DNA of 47,438 bases from a virus: IMG/VR virus record IMGVR_UViG_3300018428_000041, positions 1-47,438 of that record; one strand, 5' to 3'. Below are positions 30,214 to 37,196 of this stretch, one piece after another. The translations under genes and the position numbers were made by a program. Positions within the stretch are counted from its first letter, which is position 1, and the number at the start of each line of letters is the position of its first letter. The notes below the pieces were generated by a model that was given only the letters and a program-made list of their open reading frames with translations, made no database searches and had not been told where the DNA came from.

Positions 30214-30246
30214 GTTGCCTCCCTGCCATATTTTTCGTATATTTAA
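30214..30246 (+). promoter_or_regulatory. Bacteroidota-type promoter
   Basis: GTTG at 30214-30217, 20 nt, TATATTTA at 30238-30245, AGTATTAAAATAAAGGTTATG to the gene at 30264. Confidence 0.8.
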
Positions 30247-30263
30247 GTATTAAAATAAAGGTT

Positions 30264-30578
30264 ATGACATATCAGGACAAGGTAAAGGCTAGTAAGACCA
30301 TACTAGATCTTATTAAACAATTAAAGAAAGACGAGTCAGTAGAGCTATCTTACGGTAAGGACCGCAATGGTAAGCCTAAGATATTCAAGATAAGAGCCTA
30401 TAGTGACTATAAGGATGAGATGTCCTATAGTATATGGAATAGCTTTAGTGGTATGAATATAGATAAGATAGGTAAGACTACCATGAGAGGATATACATAT
30501 GATATGATGTCTCAGAAGACTACATATACCTTTAACCTATATCAATTTAATAAAGTAGACCAATATGAAGTTGTTTAA
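30264..30578 (+). CDS. Hypothetical protein (104 aa)
   Basis: ATG 30264 follows AAAGGTT; the frame is open further upstream through the promoter, which I exclude. It has a charged N-terminal helix (KVKASKTILDLIKQLKKDES), beta segments (VELSYGKDRNGKPKIFKIRA) and aromatic stretches near the end. Probably a compact DNA- or protein-binding protein, family unknown. Its 3' end overlaps a small membrane gene by 14 nt. Confidence 0.6.
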   Translation: MTYQDKVKASKTILDLIKQLKKDESVELSYGKDRNGKPKIFKIRAYSDYKDEMSYSIWNSFSGMNIDKIGKTTMRGYTYDMMSQKTTYTFNLYQFNKVDQYEVV

Positions 30579-30693
30579 ATCTATTATAAGGCCTATAAGG
30601 CGTAACTGGGAGCTTATTACATCATTCTTATTTATAGCTCTAGTGTTCTACCTTCTATACTTTTCTCTTTGGATATTTTGTCCTTGTGGCTAG
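30565..30693 (+). CDS. Tiny membrane protein (42 aa)
   Basis: MKLFKSIIRPIRRNWELITS is a basic head followed by FLFIALVFYLLYFSLWIF, a strong membrane helix, and the end C-P-C-G. It overlaps the preceding gene by 14 nt in a way common here. It may be a phage membrane accessory; unknown family. Confidence 0.5.
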   Translation: MKLFKSIIRPIRRNWELITSFLFIALVFYLLYFSLWIFCPCG

Positions 30694-30852
30694 ACTTCCG
30701 GAATTCTGACCAAACCTAGACCGTACGGTGATATAACCTTGCCATAACACTGCCAGTAAAGTTCCCTTACGGGTTGGTTATATGCGTGAAAATTCCATAC
30801 CTATCAGCATCGAGATGCTAGATCTCTAGATATAGTAATATATATTTATATA

Positions 30853-31563
30853 TTAATAGTGTATGAACTTAGATTCTTTAGGACCTATATAGTTATTTAG
30901 CTTTTCTATAATCTTCTGTTTTATATTAACAGGCTTACCGTCTACTATAGTCCATTTAGGAAATGTTTGATCACTCTCTCTTCCGTACATATATGGGCAA
31001 TCGTACTTATCTATATATTCATCTAATGTACTGTTAGCCCAGACATAAAATGCAAACTCTTCTATAAGTGTACTGAAGTTATATTTGTTATGTATATCAA
31101 TTAATTCTTTACCTAAGTTAAAATCTCTGAAGTATATAAGACAGGCATTTGGTAAAACATCTGTATCTCTTAGGTTCCAGCTATATTTCACAATATCTTC
31201 TTTTACTTTCTCTTCCATTCCAGGAAAAGTATAGTTTTTAGGGTATGAATATAGGGGCATACACGGGTTAGGAAATTTTAATTGTAAAATCTCATCTAAC
31301 AAAAGGGGGGTTTTTATATCCCAATCCAAAAATAAAATTTCGCCAAATTCTCTATGAGCTAAATCTAAAGCTTGTAGTTTATAGACAAAGGTTTGTTCGA
31401 GACTATCATTTTGGTACCTACAATTATAACCTAATTTAGTTAAATATTCATAATTTACCCGTCCCCATACGTAAACAACTTCATCAAACATGGGTTTTGA
31501 GGGTATTTCTTTACTATAATGGAATTCTAAACGTCTTCCCCAAAGTGCTCTTACAATTTTCAT
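30853..31563 (-). CDS. Putative glycosyltransferase, FIHY-tailed family, copy 2
   Basis: On the minus strand the 236-residue protein reads MKIVRALWGRRLEFHYSKEI, has EVVYVWGRVNYEYLTKLGYN, a D-x-D-like EILFLDWDIKTPLL near residues 76-89, LYSYPKNY and the final SKFIHY. This order parallels the plus-strand protein at 10571-11353, so the two are paralogues. It is coupled by ATGA to the SGNH gene upstream. Base composition looks slightly richer in G/C runs than the plus-strand glycan genes. Confidence 0.55.
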   Translation of the reverse strand: MKIVRALWGRRLEFHYSKEIPSKPMFDEVVYVWGRVNYEYLTKLGYNCRYQNDSLEQTFVYKLQALDLAHREFGEILFLDWDIKTPLLLDEILQLKFPNPCMPLYSYPKNYTFPGMEEKVKEDIVKYSWNLRDTDVLPNACLIYFRDFNLGKELIDIHNKYNFSTLIEEFAFYVWANSTLDEYIDKYDCPYMYGRESDQTFPKWTIVDGKPVNIKQKIIEKLNNYIGPKESKFIHY

Positions 31564-32312
31564 AGAGAATTATACCATTTTTCAAATGTACCACTTAAAT
31601 ATTCGTTACAAAGCCTCAAATGTGCTTCAGAATCATAGTGTCCATCACCGGGAACGGGTGAAATGTTGTTTTCTTCAAAAAATCCTCCTTCATTCATGCA
31701 ATTTTGCTCTATATAGGTAACATCGTCAAGTATCCATCGGTATTGAGGTAGTAGATAACTGCTTTTCAACGGTTCATTCCATGAGAAAGCTAAAAGTTTC
31801 TTGTTGAACTTGTTGCAAATAGTGATAAAGTTCATAAGATTTTGGTTTGAATAGTTTTTCATCCAATTCGACAGAGCAATTTCCCTAAAAATAAACTTGT
31901 GTATGTTTTGAGTCGGGTAGTTTGGCTTAAAGTGGTCCATAAATGGGGTTCCGAACTTCTTATCGCTTTGAATATTATGCCAAGTATACATTCCTATGTG
32001 TTTGACCCTTGCTCCATTGTGTTCTTTATCCTCTTCCCACTGCCATTCCTTGTTATCCCAGTGTCTAAACCCAAGAGTTAACCTTGTCGCACCAGAAATT
32101 TGACATATTACACCGTCGATTTCGTGTTCTTCCAGGTCATATAGCAGTTTATCGATGTACATTCCTACATTTGCTCCGGGAGACGCTCGTTGTATTAGTT
32201 TGAAGTCGAATTTTTCCGCTAAATGTTTACACCAAGGCTTACCTTTAGTGTTTCCTACTGCTCCAAAATCATCAGATGAGTGGGAGCATCCATAAACCGC
32301 TATAGTTTTCAT
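31560..32312 (-). CDS. SGNH/GDSL hydrolase family protein 6
   Basis: Start at 32312 gives MKTIAVYGCSHSSDDFGAVG, with Ser10 in block I. ASPGANVGMYIDKLL contains the Gly/Asn of blocks II and III, and VPGDGHYDSEAHLRLC the late D-x-H region. Length 250. It lies between the oxygenase and the glycosyltransferase with ATGA overlaps on both sides, giving a compact minus-strand glycan module. Confidence 0.75.
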   Translation of the reverse strand: MKTIAVYGCSHSSDDFGAVGNTKGKPWCKHLAEKFDFKLIQRASPGANVGMYIDKLLYDLEEHEIDGVICQISGATRLTLGFRHWDNKEWQWEEDKEHNGARVKHIGMYTWHNIQSDKKFGTPFMDHFKPNYPTQNIHKFIFREIALSNWMKNYSNQNLMNFITICNKFNKKLLAFSWNEPLKSSYLLPQYRWILDDVTYIEQNCMNEGGFFEENNISPVPGDGHYDSEAHLRLCNEYLSGTFEKWYNSL

Positions 32313-32788
32313 AATAATTGTGGGTTTTTAGGGACAGTCCACATGTTTAAAGAGAATCTCCTTCCTTTTGTAATGGTTTCTACACTATGATACACAGAGT
32401 TGCCGTTAAAAGTTAGTAGGTCTCCTTGATTTAGGGTAATTTTTTCCTTGCTAGTGCTCACAACAAACCTTCCTCCTTCGTAATTTTCGTTCAAACTAGC
32501 TACAAAAGTGAAAGAGCTATCAGTATCTATATGCTTAGGTAGTTTGCTCCCTTCTTCATATACGGTTATATTGATCCAAGTAATGGTGTGTTCATACCCA
32601 ACTAGGGGGGAAAATTTTGCGGAAATTTCTTTATATAGGGGGGTTTCTGGTGGAAGTGTAAATACATTAGTTCCGTATCTGGACTGTCTTTGGTCTAATC
32701 TATTATTATTGGTAAAATGTTCTTTATAATTCTCAATAAGATCACTACACCAGTCATAATCTAAAAATTTTCTATGTACTTGTACCAT
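32309..32788 (-). CDS. 2OG-Fe(II) oxygenase-like protein 2 (prolyl 4-hydroxylase type)
   Basis: INITVYEEGSKLPKHIDTDS has the H-x-D metal motif, and GNSVYHSVETITKGRRFSLN the distal His with the Arg that binds 2-oxoglutarate, about 50 residues later. LNENYEGGRFVV and LNQGDLLTFN fit the beta-helix core. At 159 residues it is a minimal P4H-like domain. Target may be a sugar, peptide or nucleotide. The tight coupling to an SGNH and a glycosyltransferase gene repeats the association seen near 9266-12089. Confidence 0.8.
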   Translation of the reverse strand: MVQVHRKFLDYDWCSDLIENYKEHFTNNNRLDQRQSRYGTNVFTLPPETPLYKEISAKFSPLVGYEHTITWINITVYEEGSKLPKHIDTDSSFTFVASLNENYEGGRFVVSTSKEKITLNQGDLLTFNGNSVYHSVETITKGRRFSLNMWTVPKNPQLL

Positions 32789-32942
32789 TTATCTTTTCCT
32801 TAACTTTAGATAAAGCAAGATCATACGCCAGTTGTAACTCTATATTAGGTTTTTCTTCCCTAATTGCTGTAACGTGTTTGAAAAGCTCGGTCCTCACTCC
32901 AAGCTCGTGTGCTTCCCATACTATATCTTCAATAGCTGACAT
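32772..32942 (-). CDS. Small hypothetical protein (56 aa)
   Basis: On the minus strand ATG at 32942 opens MSAIEDIVWEAHELGVRTEL, followed by KHVTAIREEKPN and a helical end ALSKVKEKINGTST. A Shine-Dalgarno-like AAGGAG lies 6 nt upstream of the ATG, rare in this genome. It overlaps the oxygenase gene by 17 nt and is the first gene of the minus-strand operon. Confidence 0.6.
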   Translation of the reverse strand: MSAIEDIVWEAHELGVRTELFKHVTAIREEKPNIELQLAYDLALSKVKEKINGTST

Positions 32943-32955
32943 AAAAACTCCTTAT

Positions 32956-32967
32956 ATAAATAAATAT
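32956..32967 (-). promoter_or_regulatory. Candidate late promoter of the minus-strand operon
   Basis: On the minus strand ATATTTATTTAT holds two overlapping [ACT]TATTTAT boxes, then ATAAGGAG and the ATG at 32942. It is divergent to the CTATTTAT at 32995 serving the plus strand. Confidence 0.45.
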
Positions 32968-32994
32968 AAGAAATAACAAGTTTAGAACCAACTA

Positions 32995-33002
32995 CTATTT
33001 AT
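32995..33002 (+). promoter_or_regulatory. Candidate late promoter (CTATTTAT)
   Basis: CTATTTAT starts 13 nt before the ATG at 33008, so a transcript from it would have almost no leader. Confidence 0.45.
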
Positions 33003-33007
33003 CAAAT

Positions 33008-33466
33008 ATGAAGCAGATGGACCCACATACACTATTCTCCATCTTTGAGGCTGGGGATGAGGAGATCTACAAAGAAAATAACGTTGAAGAGTTATTAGAA
33101 AATCCGTATGTGCTAATGGGAATGGTTCTAAGAGGTGTAGAGAATTGGTATATAATGGATGGTATGTATATAAGAACATACCCAGAAGATTATAAACGTG
33201 TAAGAAAGCTAATAAAGTATAAATACTATAATAAGCTTTTTGGTTATTTAAATAGAATACCTAATGATAAGTTTGATACTATATACAAAATAGGTGAAGC
33301 TTTTGAATCTGTTAATATACAAAAAGGTTTAAGTGACTTATTATACTTCTATCAAGATTTAGAAGAGTATGAGAAGTGTTCTGTTATAAAGAATTATATA
33401 GATTTACTTTCACATGAGATAATAACTCAAGGCTTACTAAAAAGCACCGGTATAGAAATACCATAA
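33008..33466 (+). CDS. Hypothetical protein (152 aa)
   Basis: MKQMDPHTLFSIFEAGDEEI and the following segments are mostly helical, with repeated Tyr/Lys patches (KRVRKLIKYKYYNKLFGYLN). Soluble, no catalytic motif. Its late-type motif and position upstream of the sigma factor region leave its role open. A host-type promoter starts 4 nt after its stop. Confidence 0.55.
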   Translation: MKQMDPHTLFSIFEAGDEEIYKENNVEELLENPYVLMGMVLRGVENWYIMDGMYIRTYPEDYKRVRKLIKYKYYNKLFGYLNRIPNDKFDTIYKIGEAFESVNIQKGLSDLLYFYQDLEEYEKCSVIKNYIDLLSHEIITQGLLKSTGIEIP

Positions 33467-33470
33467 AAAA

Positions 33471-33503
33471 GTTGTTAGTCTGCATTTTTTTTCGTATATT
33501 TAA
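33471..33503 (+). promoter_or_regulatory. Bacteroidota-type promoter
   Basis: GTTG at 33471-33474, 20 nt, TATATTTA at 33495-33502, then AGTATTAAATAAAGGTTATG at the gene at 33520. Confidence 0.8.
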
Positions 33504-33519
33504 GTATTAAATAAAGGTT

Positions 33520-33735
33520 ATGATTATAGATAAATTAAAATCTAAAGTACTTACCTACCTGTTCAAGGATTGGGTTGCAAACGAATACGATTTAGAAACA
33601 TTAGAACTTACTAAAGGAATGATCAATAATAGAGAGATTATGCTTAAAACTATTATAGATAAAGTTCAACATAAACCTGTACTAGGGTTTAGACAACATA
33701 TTAAACCTAAGAGACGTGGGAGTAAAAAGAATTAG
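33520..33735 (+). CDS. Small basic hypothetical protein (71 aa)
   Basis: MIIDKLKSKVLTYLFKDWVA begins a helical domain; the end FRQHIKPKRRGSKKN is strongly basic, as in DNA- or RNA-binding tails. No family recognised. It overlaps the GIY-YIG-like gene by 20 nt and shares its promoter. Confidence 0.6.
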   Translation: MIIDKLKSKVLTYLFKDWVANEYDLETLELTKGMINNREIMLKTIIDKVQHKPVLGFRQHIKPKRRGSKKN

Positions 33736-34225
33736 TATAAAAGAAGCTCAAGAGTTAATCAAAGTCTCTGATGATCAAACCGGCGCAGAGGCCGTATACT
33801 TTACGCTTACACCTTCTACTGATCCTCAGAAGTCAGCCGAAGGCTGGGAAGATGTGACTTATTACACTAATAGAAAGCGTAAGTTATCTATCCCGAAGGG
33901 TATGGCTGGAAGTCAATGGATATATGTATTAACTAATGAAACGATGCCAGGCTTGGTAAAGATAGGCTATACAAAGAATAAACCGTCTGAAAGAGTAAAA
34001 CAAATTAATAGTGCTACTGGAGTAGCTCAAGACTTCGTAGTAGAATGGGCTTATCCTTGTTTTAATGCTCACGATTTAGAGAAAGAAATACACAATTACC
34101 TACAAATAGAAGGATTTAGAGTAAATAATAGAAAAGAGTTCTTTACCTTATCTGTAGAAGAAGCTAAGTCTGTTGTAGAAAGAATAGGCCAACCTTATAA
34201 AATGGAATCTGATGAAATCATTTAG
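33716..34225 (+). CDS. T5orf172/GIY-YIG-like nuclease domain protein
   Basis: GSQWIYVLTNETMPGLVKIG followed by YTKNKPSERVKQIN matches the T5orf172/MUG113 form of the GIY-YIG fold (Y-V-L ... K-I-G-x-T ... R-x-x-Q-x-N), and ALEKE-type DLEKEIHNYLQ with the Glu of the catalytic helix, then RNRKEFF-like NNRKEFFTLS. The start is a GTG at 33716 inside the previous gene; no good ATG precedes the domain. Such proteins are common as phage nucleases of unknown target. Length 169. The stop is followed by an extra in-frame TAG. Confidence 0.7.
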   Translation: MGVKRISIKEAQELIKVSDDQTGAEAVYFTLTPSTDPQKSAEGWEDVTYYTNRKRKLSIPKGMAGSQWIYVLTNETMPGLVKIGYTKNKPSERVKQINSATGVAQDFVVEWAYPCFNAHDLEKEIHNYLQIEGFRVNNRKEFFTLSVEEAKSVVERIGQPYKMESDEII

Positions 34226-34922
34226 TAGAGATACAAAAGCTAAACTATCTCATAACCCTACTGGAGAACTAATTAAGATATTAACTCCATGTATTAAGAA
34301 GAAAATCGCGGGAAAACTTGCGCGTTTGCGCGCGACGCTCGCCTTTGTCCTTATACTCACCTCATGCTCCATCGACCCCCTCGATCAACCCCCTTGCGAA
34401 ACAGGAGATTGTGATGCAGTTGTTTTAGCTCCTTTTCAAAAAGATGAAAATGGTTATTATCATGCAACTTTAGATTGGACAAGAGAGTATTATCCTTATT
34501 TTAATATGGATATTGAAGCTACACGTACTTCAAGACAGTATTGGTATAACGATGAACCAGTAGTACAGGCGGAGTTCGACACAGATACGTATTTCGTATT
34601 AAGTGACTCTGTTGCTTTTACTATCCCTCTCTATAGACCCTACTTAGGTTTATGGACTTATGACGGTACTCCTATACCTTATGAAAATACAACAATATAT
34701 TTAAGTCAGTTTGAAGGCACTATTGTACCCGTTGTACAGAATGATACTAGAATTTACTTTAGTGATGATGAAGTTGGAAGGTTTACTACTCGAAGAGTTG
34801 TTGGGCCTTTTCCTCCTACAGTGATTGGAGATACCATTACTATATTCATGAAGGTAAAATGGGATTTAGGAAGTGAAATTTTAAGTAGAGAGAACTTTGT
34901 TGAAAAATTTATTATAAAATAG
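34212..34922 (+). CDS. Putative lipoprotein with GC-rich signal-peptide region
   Basis: The frame begins MKSFSRDTKAKLSHNPTGEL, but a lipoprotein signal appears only at residues 41-52 (ATLAFVLILTSC; Cys52 in a L-T-S-C lipobox). The n-region is thus unusually long; a TTG at codon 39 (34326) would give a compact 13-residue signal, MRATLAFVLILTS before the Cys. Bases 34306-34400 are GC-rich with CGC/GCG codons unlike the rest. The mature part is beta-rich and aromatic (YYHATLDWTREYYPYFNMDI) with repeated strand patterns, no family known. It lacks the EKEE-type signal of the other lipoprotein, so a periplasmic location is possible. Confidence 0.6.
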   Translation: MKSFSRDTKAKLSHNPTGELIKILTPCIKKKIAGKLARLRATLAFVLILTSCSIDPLDQPPCETGDCDAVVLAPFQKDENGYYHATLDWTREYYPYFNMDIEATRTSRQYWYNDEPVVQAEFDTDTYFVLSDSVAFTIPLYRPYLGLWTYDGTPIPYENTTIYLSQFEGTIVPVVQNDTRIYFSDDEVGRFTTRRVVGPFPPTVIGDTITIFMKVKWDLGSEILSRENFVEKFIIK

Positions 34923-34954
34923 TTGCCTTTCTGCAAAATTTTATATATCTTCAA
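34922..34954 (+). promoter_or_regulatory. Diverged Bacteroidota-type promoter
   Basis: GTTG at 34922-34925, overlapping the lipoprotein stop, and TATCTTCA at 34946-34953 at 20 nt. The CTTTCTGC after GTTG resembles the other copies. The -7 box is weaker than the rest. Confidence 0.5.
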
Positions 34955-35060
34955 TATATAGATTATATAAAGATATATTATTTATAAGATATTAAAATAT
35001 ATAGATATATAAATATATAAAAATATATAAGATATATGTATATTAAAAAAGGCGTATCAT
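34955..35060. repeat. AT-only low-complexity leader with a candidate late promoter
   Basis: Over 34955-35050 the DNA is nearly pure A/T with repeated ATATATA and AGATATAT units. TTATTTAT at 34978-34985 fits the late motif. The stretch could be a leader, a bent-DNA region or an easily melted site. Confidence 0.5.
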
Positions 35061-35077
35061 ATTAAACACCTAGCTAA

Positions 35078-35809
35078 ATGTTACAAGCAGAACAAATACA
35101 AAAAAATTACGATAAACACTTAAAAATAGTCGAACACTATATCACCGAACGAAAACAAGCAGTTCTTGATATGATATCTCACATAGGAGACGAATATGTT
35201 ATAGCACCCGCCAGTTCTAAAAGTTGGTTTCATAGTGCATACGCAGGTGGGTATGTGGATCATGTCAATAGAGTAGTGGAATATGCAGTGAAGCAAATGA
35301 AGTTGTACGCCGAAATGGGAGGAGAAGTAGATTTTACCGAAGAGGAGTTAGTCTTTGCTGCATTATTCCATGATCTAGGTAAACTAGGTAATGGAGACAT
35401 ACCTAACTATATACCTCAGACGGATAAATGGAGACAAGATAAGCTTTCAGAGATGTATACCTACAATCCAGAATTAGACTTTATGCTTATCCCAGACAGA
35501 TCTTTATTTATCTTACAGAAATTCGGTATAAAAGTTAATCAAAAAGAGTGGTTAGGTATTAGACTACATGATGGTGTGTTTGATAAAGCTAATGAAGCGT
35601 ACTTTTTCAGTAACGTTGAAAGCTCTAGACAAAAAACATCAATAGTATCGGTTCTTCACTCCGCAGACTTTCTAGCTTCTAAGGTAGAGTATGATATGTG
35701 GAAGAGAGCAGGCGGTACTACTATACCTAAAGCTAAAAAATCGCAATCCTCTACGGGTAAGAGAGTAAATTCTTCTCCAGGATTAGCTAATATGTTAAAA
35801 AATATTTAA
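35078..35809 (+). CDS. HD-domain phosphohydrolase
   Basis: DHVNRVVEYAVKQM gives His62, and ALFHDLGKLGNGDIPNY gives the H98-D99 pair, the core H...HD...D of the HD superfamily. RLHDGVFDKANEAYF and VLHSADFLASKVEYDMW (with the last Asp) complete the metal site. At 243 residues it resembles HD proteins seen in T4-like phages. It may hydrolyse nucleotides or cyclic signals. Its last 30 residues are basic and Ser-rich (KAKKSQSSTGKRVNSSPG). It is first in the unit with the late sigma factor. Confidence 0.8.
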   Translation: MLQAEQIQKNYDKHLKIVEHYITERKQAVLDMISHIGDEYVIAPASSKSWFHSAYAGGYVDHVNRVVEYAVKQMKLYAEMGGEVDFTEEELVFAALFHDLGKLGNGDIPNYIPQTDKWRQDKLSEMYTYNPELDFMLIPDRSLFILQKFGIKVNQKEWLGIRLHDGVFDKANEAYFFSNVESSRQKTSIVSVLHSADFLASKVEYDMWKRAGGTTIPKAKKSQSSTGKRVNSSPGLANMLKNI

Positions 35810-35812
35810 AAA

Positions 35813-36121
35813 ATGTTGGTAACAGAAATTATAATTACTATATTATCTATTGTATTATTAATTTTAATATACATAATTCGCAATCTCATGATTAAAGTAG
35901 AGAAATATGAAGATGTAACAGTTGATCAAACAACTTACCTTCAGAATATCTCAGACATAATTGGGGATTCAAAAAAGCACCTTAAAAGTCTCGACGAGAG
36001 TGGGGTATTCCAGGCAGATGATGAGGTCGGTTATTTCTTTGAACAAATGAAACTAGTACAAGAAGAGCTAGACCGATACATGCTCCCGGAAAATTATGGC
36101 GAGAAAGAAAAGCAGCAATAA
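35813..36121 (+). CDS. Hypothetical protein with N-terminal membrane helix (102 aa)
   Basis: Residues 4-24 (TEIIITILSIVLLILIYIIR) form one membrane helix, followed by a charged helical tail ending in a Lys/Gln-rich KEKQQ. Its topology resembles small phage anchor proteins. It starts 3 nt past the HD stop and overlaps the sigma factor gene by 26 nt, so it is co-expressed with both. Family unknown. Confidence 0.6.
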   Translation: MLVTEIIITILSIVLLILIYIIRNLMIKVEKYEDVTVDQTTYLQNISDIIGDSKKHLKSLDESGVFQADDEVGYFFEQMKLVQEELDRYMLPENYGEKEKQQ

Positions 36122-36803
36122 CTACTTTACTAAAGAGACAGAAGACTACATTGTAAAATATAATAACTCAACCGATTCAGATTATCGAGCTAAAATATTT
36201 ACAGAACACATTTACTTTCCTTTTTATAAGTTAGCAGAGAACATTATACACACCTTTAAGTTCTACTATACAGACGTAGAACAGATAGAAGACTTAAAGC
36301 ATGAAGTTGTAACAGTCCTTTTAGAGGAGAAAATAGATAAATTCGATCCTACAAATGGTGCAAAAGCGTATTCTTATTTTGGCACTATAGTAAAGAGGTG
36401 GTTAATAAACTACAACAATAAGAATTATAAGAAGCTTAAACAGATAGGCTCCTTCGACGATATTCAAGAATCATATGATCCATCTGAAGAAAGAAAAGAA
36501 GGGTATGAGCAGGTACTAAGTAATTTTATAGACGAGTGGGTAGATGAGCAATACCTAGTTATAGATGAACATTTTACAAGACAGAACGAAAAAAAGATAG
36601 CAGACGCAGTTTTAACTATTTTTAAAACCCGACACGATTTAGAAATATTTAAGAAAAAAGCTCTTTATATCTATATAAGAGAAATGACAGACTGCGAAAC
36701 CCCTCATCTTACTAGAGTTATATCCAAACTCAAACAAACGTTTTATACAAAATATCAAAAAGCCTACGATGAAGGTCATTTTGAAGAATATACTGCCAAC
36801 TAA
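36096..36803 (+). CDS. Late-transcription sigma factor, T4 gp55-like
   Basis: QIEDLKHEVVTVLLEEKIDKF, followed by DPTNGAKAYSYFGTIVKRWL and INYNNKNYKKL, matches the sigma-2-like region of phage late sigma factors related to T4 gp55 (F-D-P-x-x-G...Y-F-x-x-x-x-x-R-x-x-x-x-x). Length 235 is slightly above gp55 (185). In T4, gp55 binds core RNA polymerase and recognises TATAAATA boxes with a sliding-clamp coactivator. It stands immediately before the structural genes, many of which follow a related (A/C)TATTTAT motif. Start ATG lies in the previous gene. Confidence 0.8.
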   Translation: MARKKSSNNYFTKETEDYIVKYNNSTDSDYRAKIFTEHIYFPFYKLAENIIHTFKFYYTDVEQIEDLKHEVVTVLLEEKIDKFDPTNGAKAYSYFGTIVKRWLINYNNKNYKKLKQIGSFDDIQESYDPSEERKEGYEQVLSNFIDEWVDEQYLVIDEHFTRQNEKKIADAVLTIFKTRHDLEIFKKKALYIYIREMTDCETPHLTRVISKLKQTFYTKYQKAYDEGHFEEYTAN

Positions 36804-36804
36804 G

Positions 36805-36812
36805 ATATTTAT
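36805..36812 (+). promoter_or_regulatory. Candidate late promoter (ATATTTAT / TATAAATA)
   Basis: ATATTTATAAATAAA holds the (A/C)TATTTAT motif and, overlapping it, TATAAATA as in T4. It lies 20 nt before the ATG at 36825 and is the best late-promoter candidate in the window, heading the structural genes. Confidence 0.55.
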
Positions 36813-36824
36813 AAATAAAATATT

Positions 36825-37196
36825 ATGGCACTAGATAAGACAATTTTTGGCGACAAGAAACTATCTGACCTTTTCCAAGAGATACACGACAACTCTACTA
36901 AAACAAGAACTCAGGTTTCTGCTTTAATATCTGAGCTAAAACCTCTTATAGAAAATATAGGAGACGCTACTCTCATAGTACCTATGATTAAAGAGTATAT
37001 GGAAATAGGTGTAAAGAACGATGAACACCTAATTAAAATGGCTGCAATTATACAGAGAATAGAAGCTGTCCAAGCTAAAGGAGGAGACGGCGATATGTTC
37101 GATCCATCAGAATTAGCAGACCTTCTTGCAGATATGGAAGAAAATGAAGAGAGATTAGAAGAAGTTAAAGGAGAAGATACAGAAAGTGAAGATTAA
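36825..37196 (+). CDS. Small acidic structural-operon protein (123 aa)
   Basis: MALDKTIFGDKKLSDLFQEI starts a predominantly helical protein with an Asp/Glu-rich end (EENEERLEEVKGEDTESED). It is the first gene after the late motif and overlaps the gp5-like gene by 11 nt. A coiled-coil or chaperone-like role in baseplate assembly is plausible. I know no named family. Confidence 0.6.
   Translation: MALDKTIFGDKKLSDLFQEIHDNSTKTRTQVSALISELKPLIENIGDATLIVPMIKEYMEIGVKNDEHLIKMAAIIQRIEAVQAKGGDGDMFDPSELADLLADMEENEERLEEVKGEDTESED

Noticed and set aside
30132-30263. N-terminal extension of the gene at 30264
   Set aside because: It would translate the promoter itself (GTTG and TATATTTA), and the AAAGGTTATG start at 30264 is like the other units.
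30694-30852. Terminator between convergent transcripts
   Set aside because: AGCATC/GATGCT at 30806-30819 gives a short stem with a 2-nt loop and no T-tract, too weak to call a terminator in either direction.
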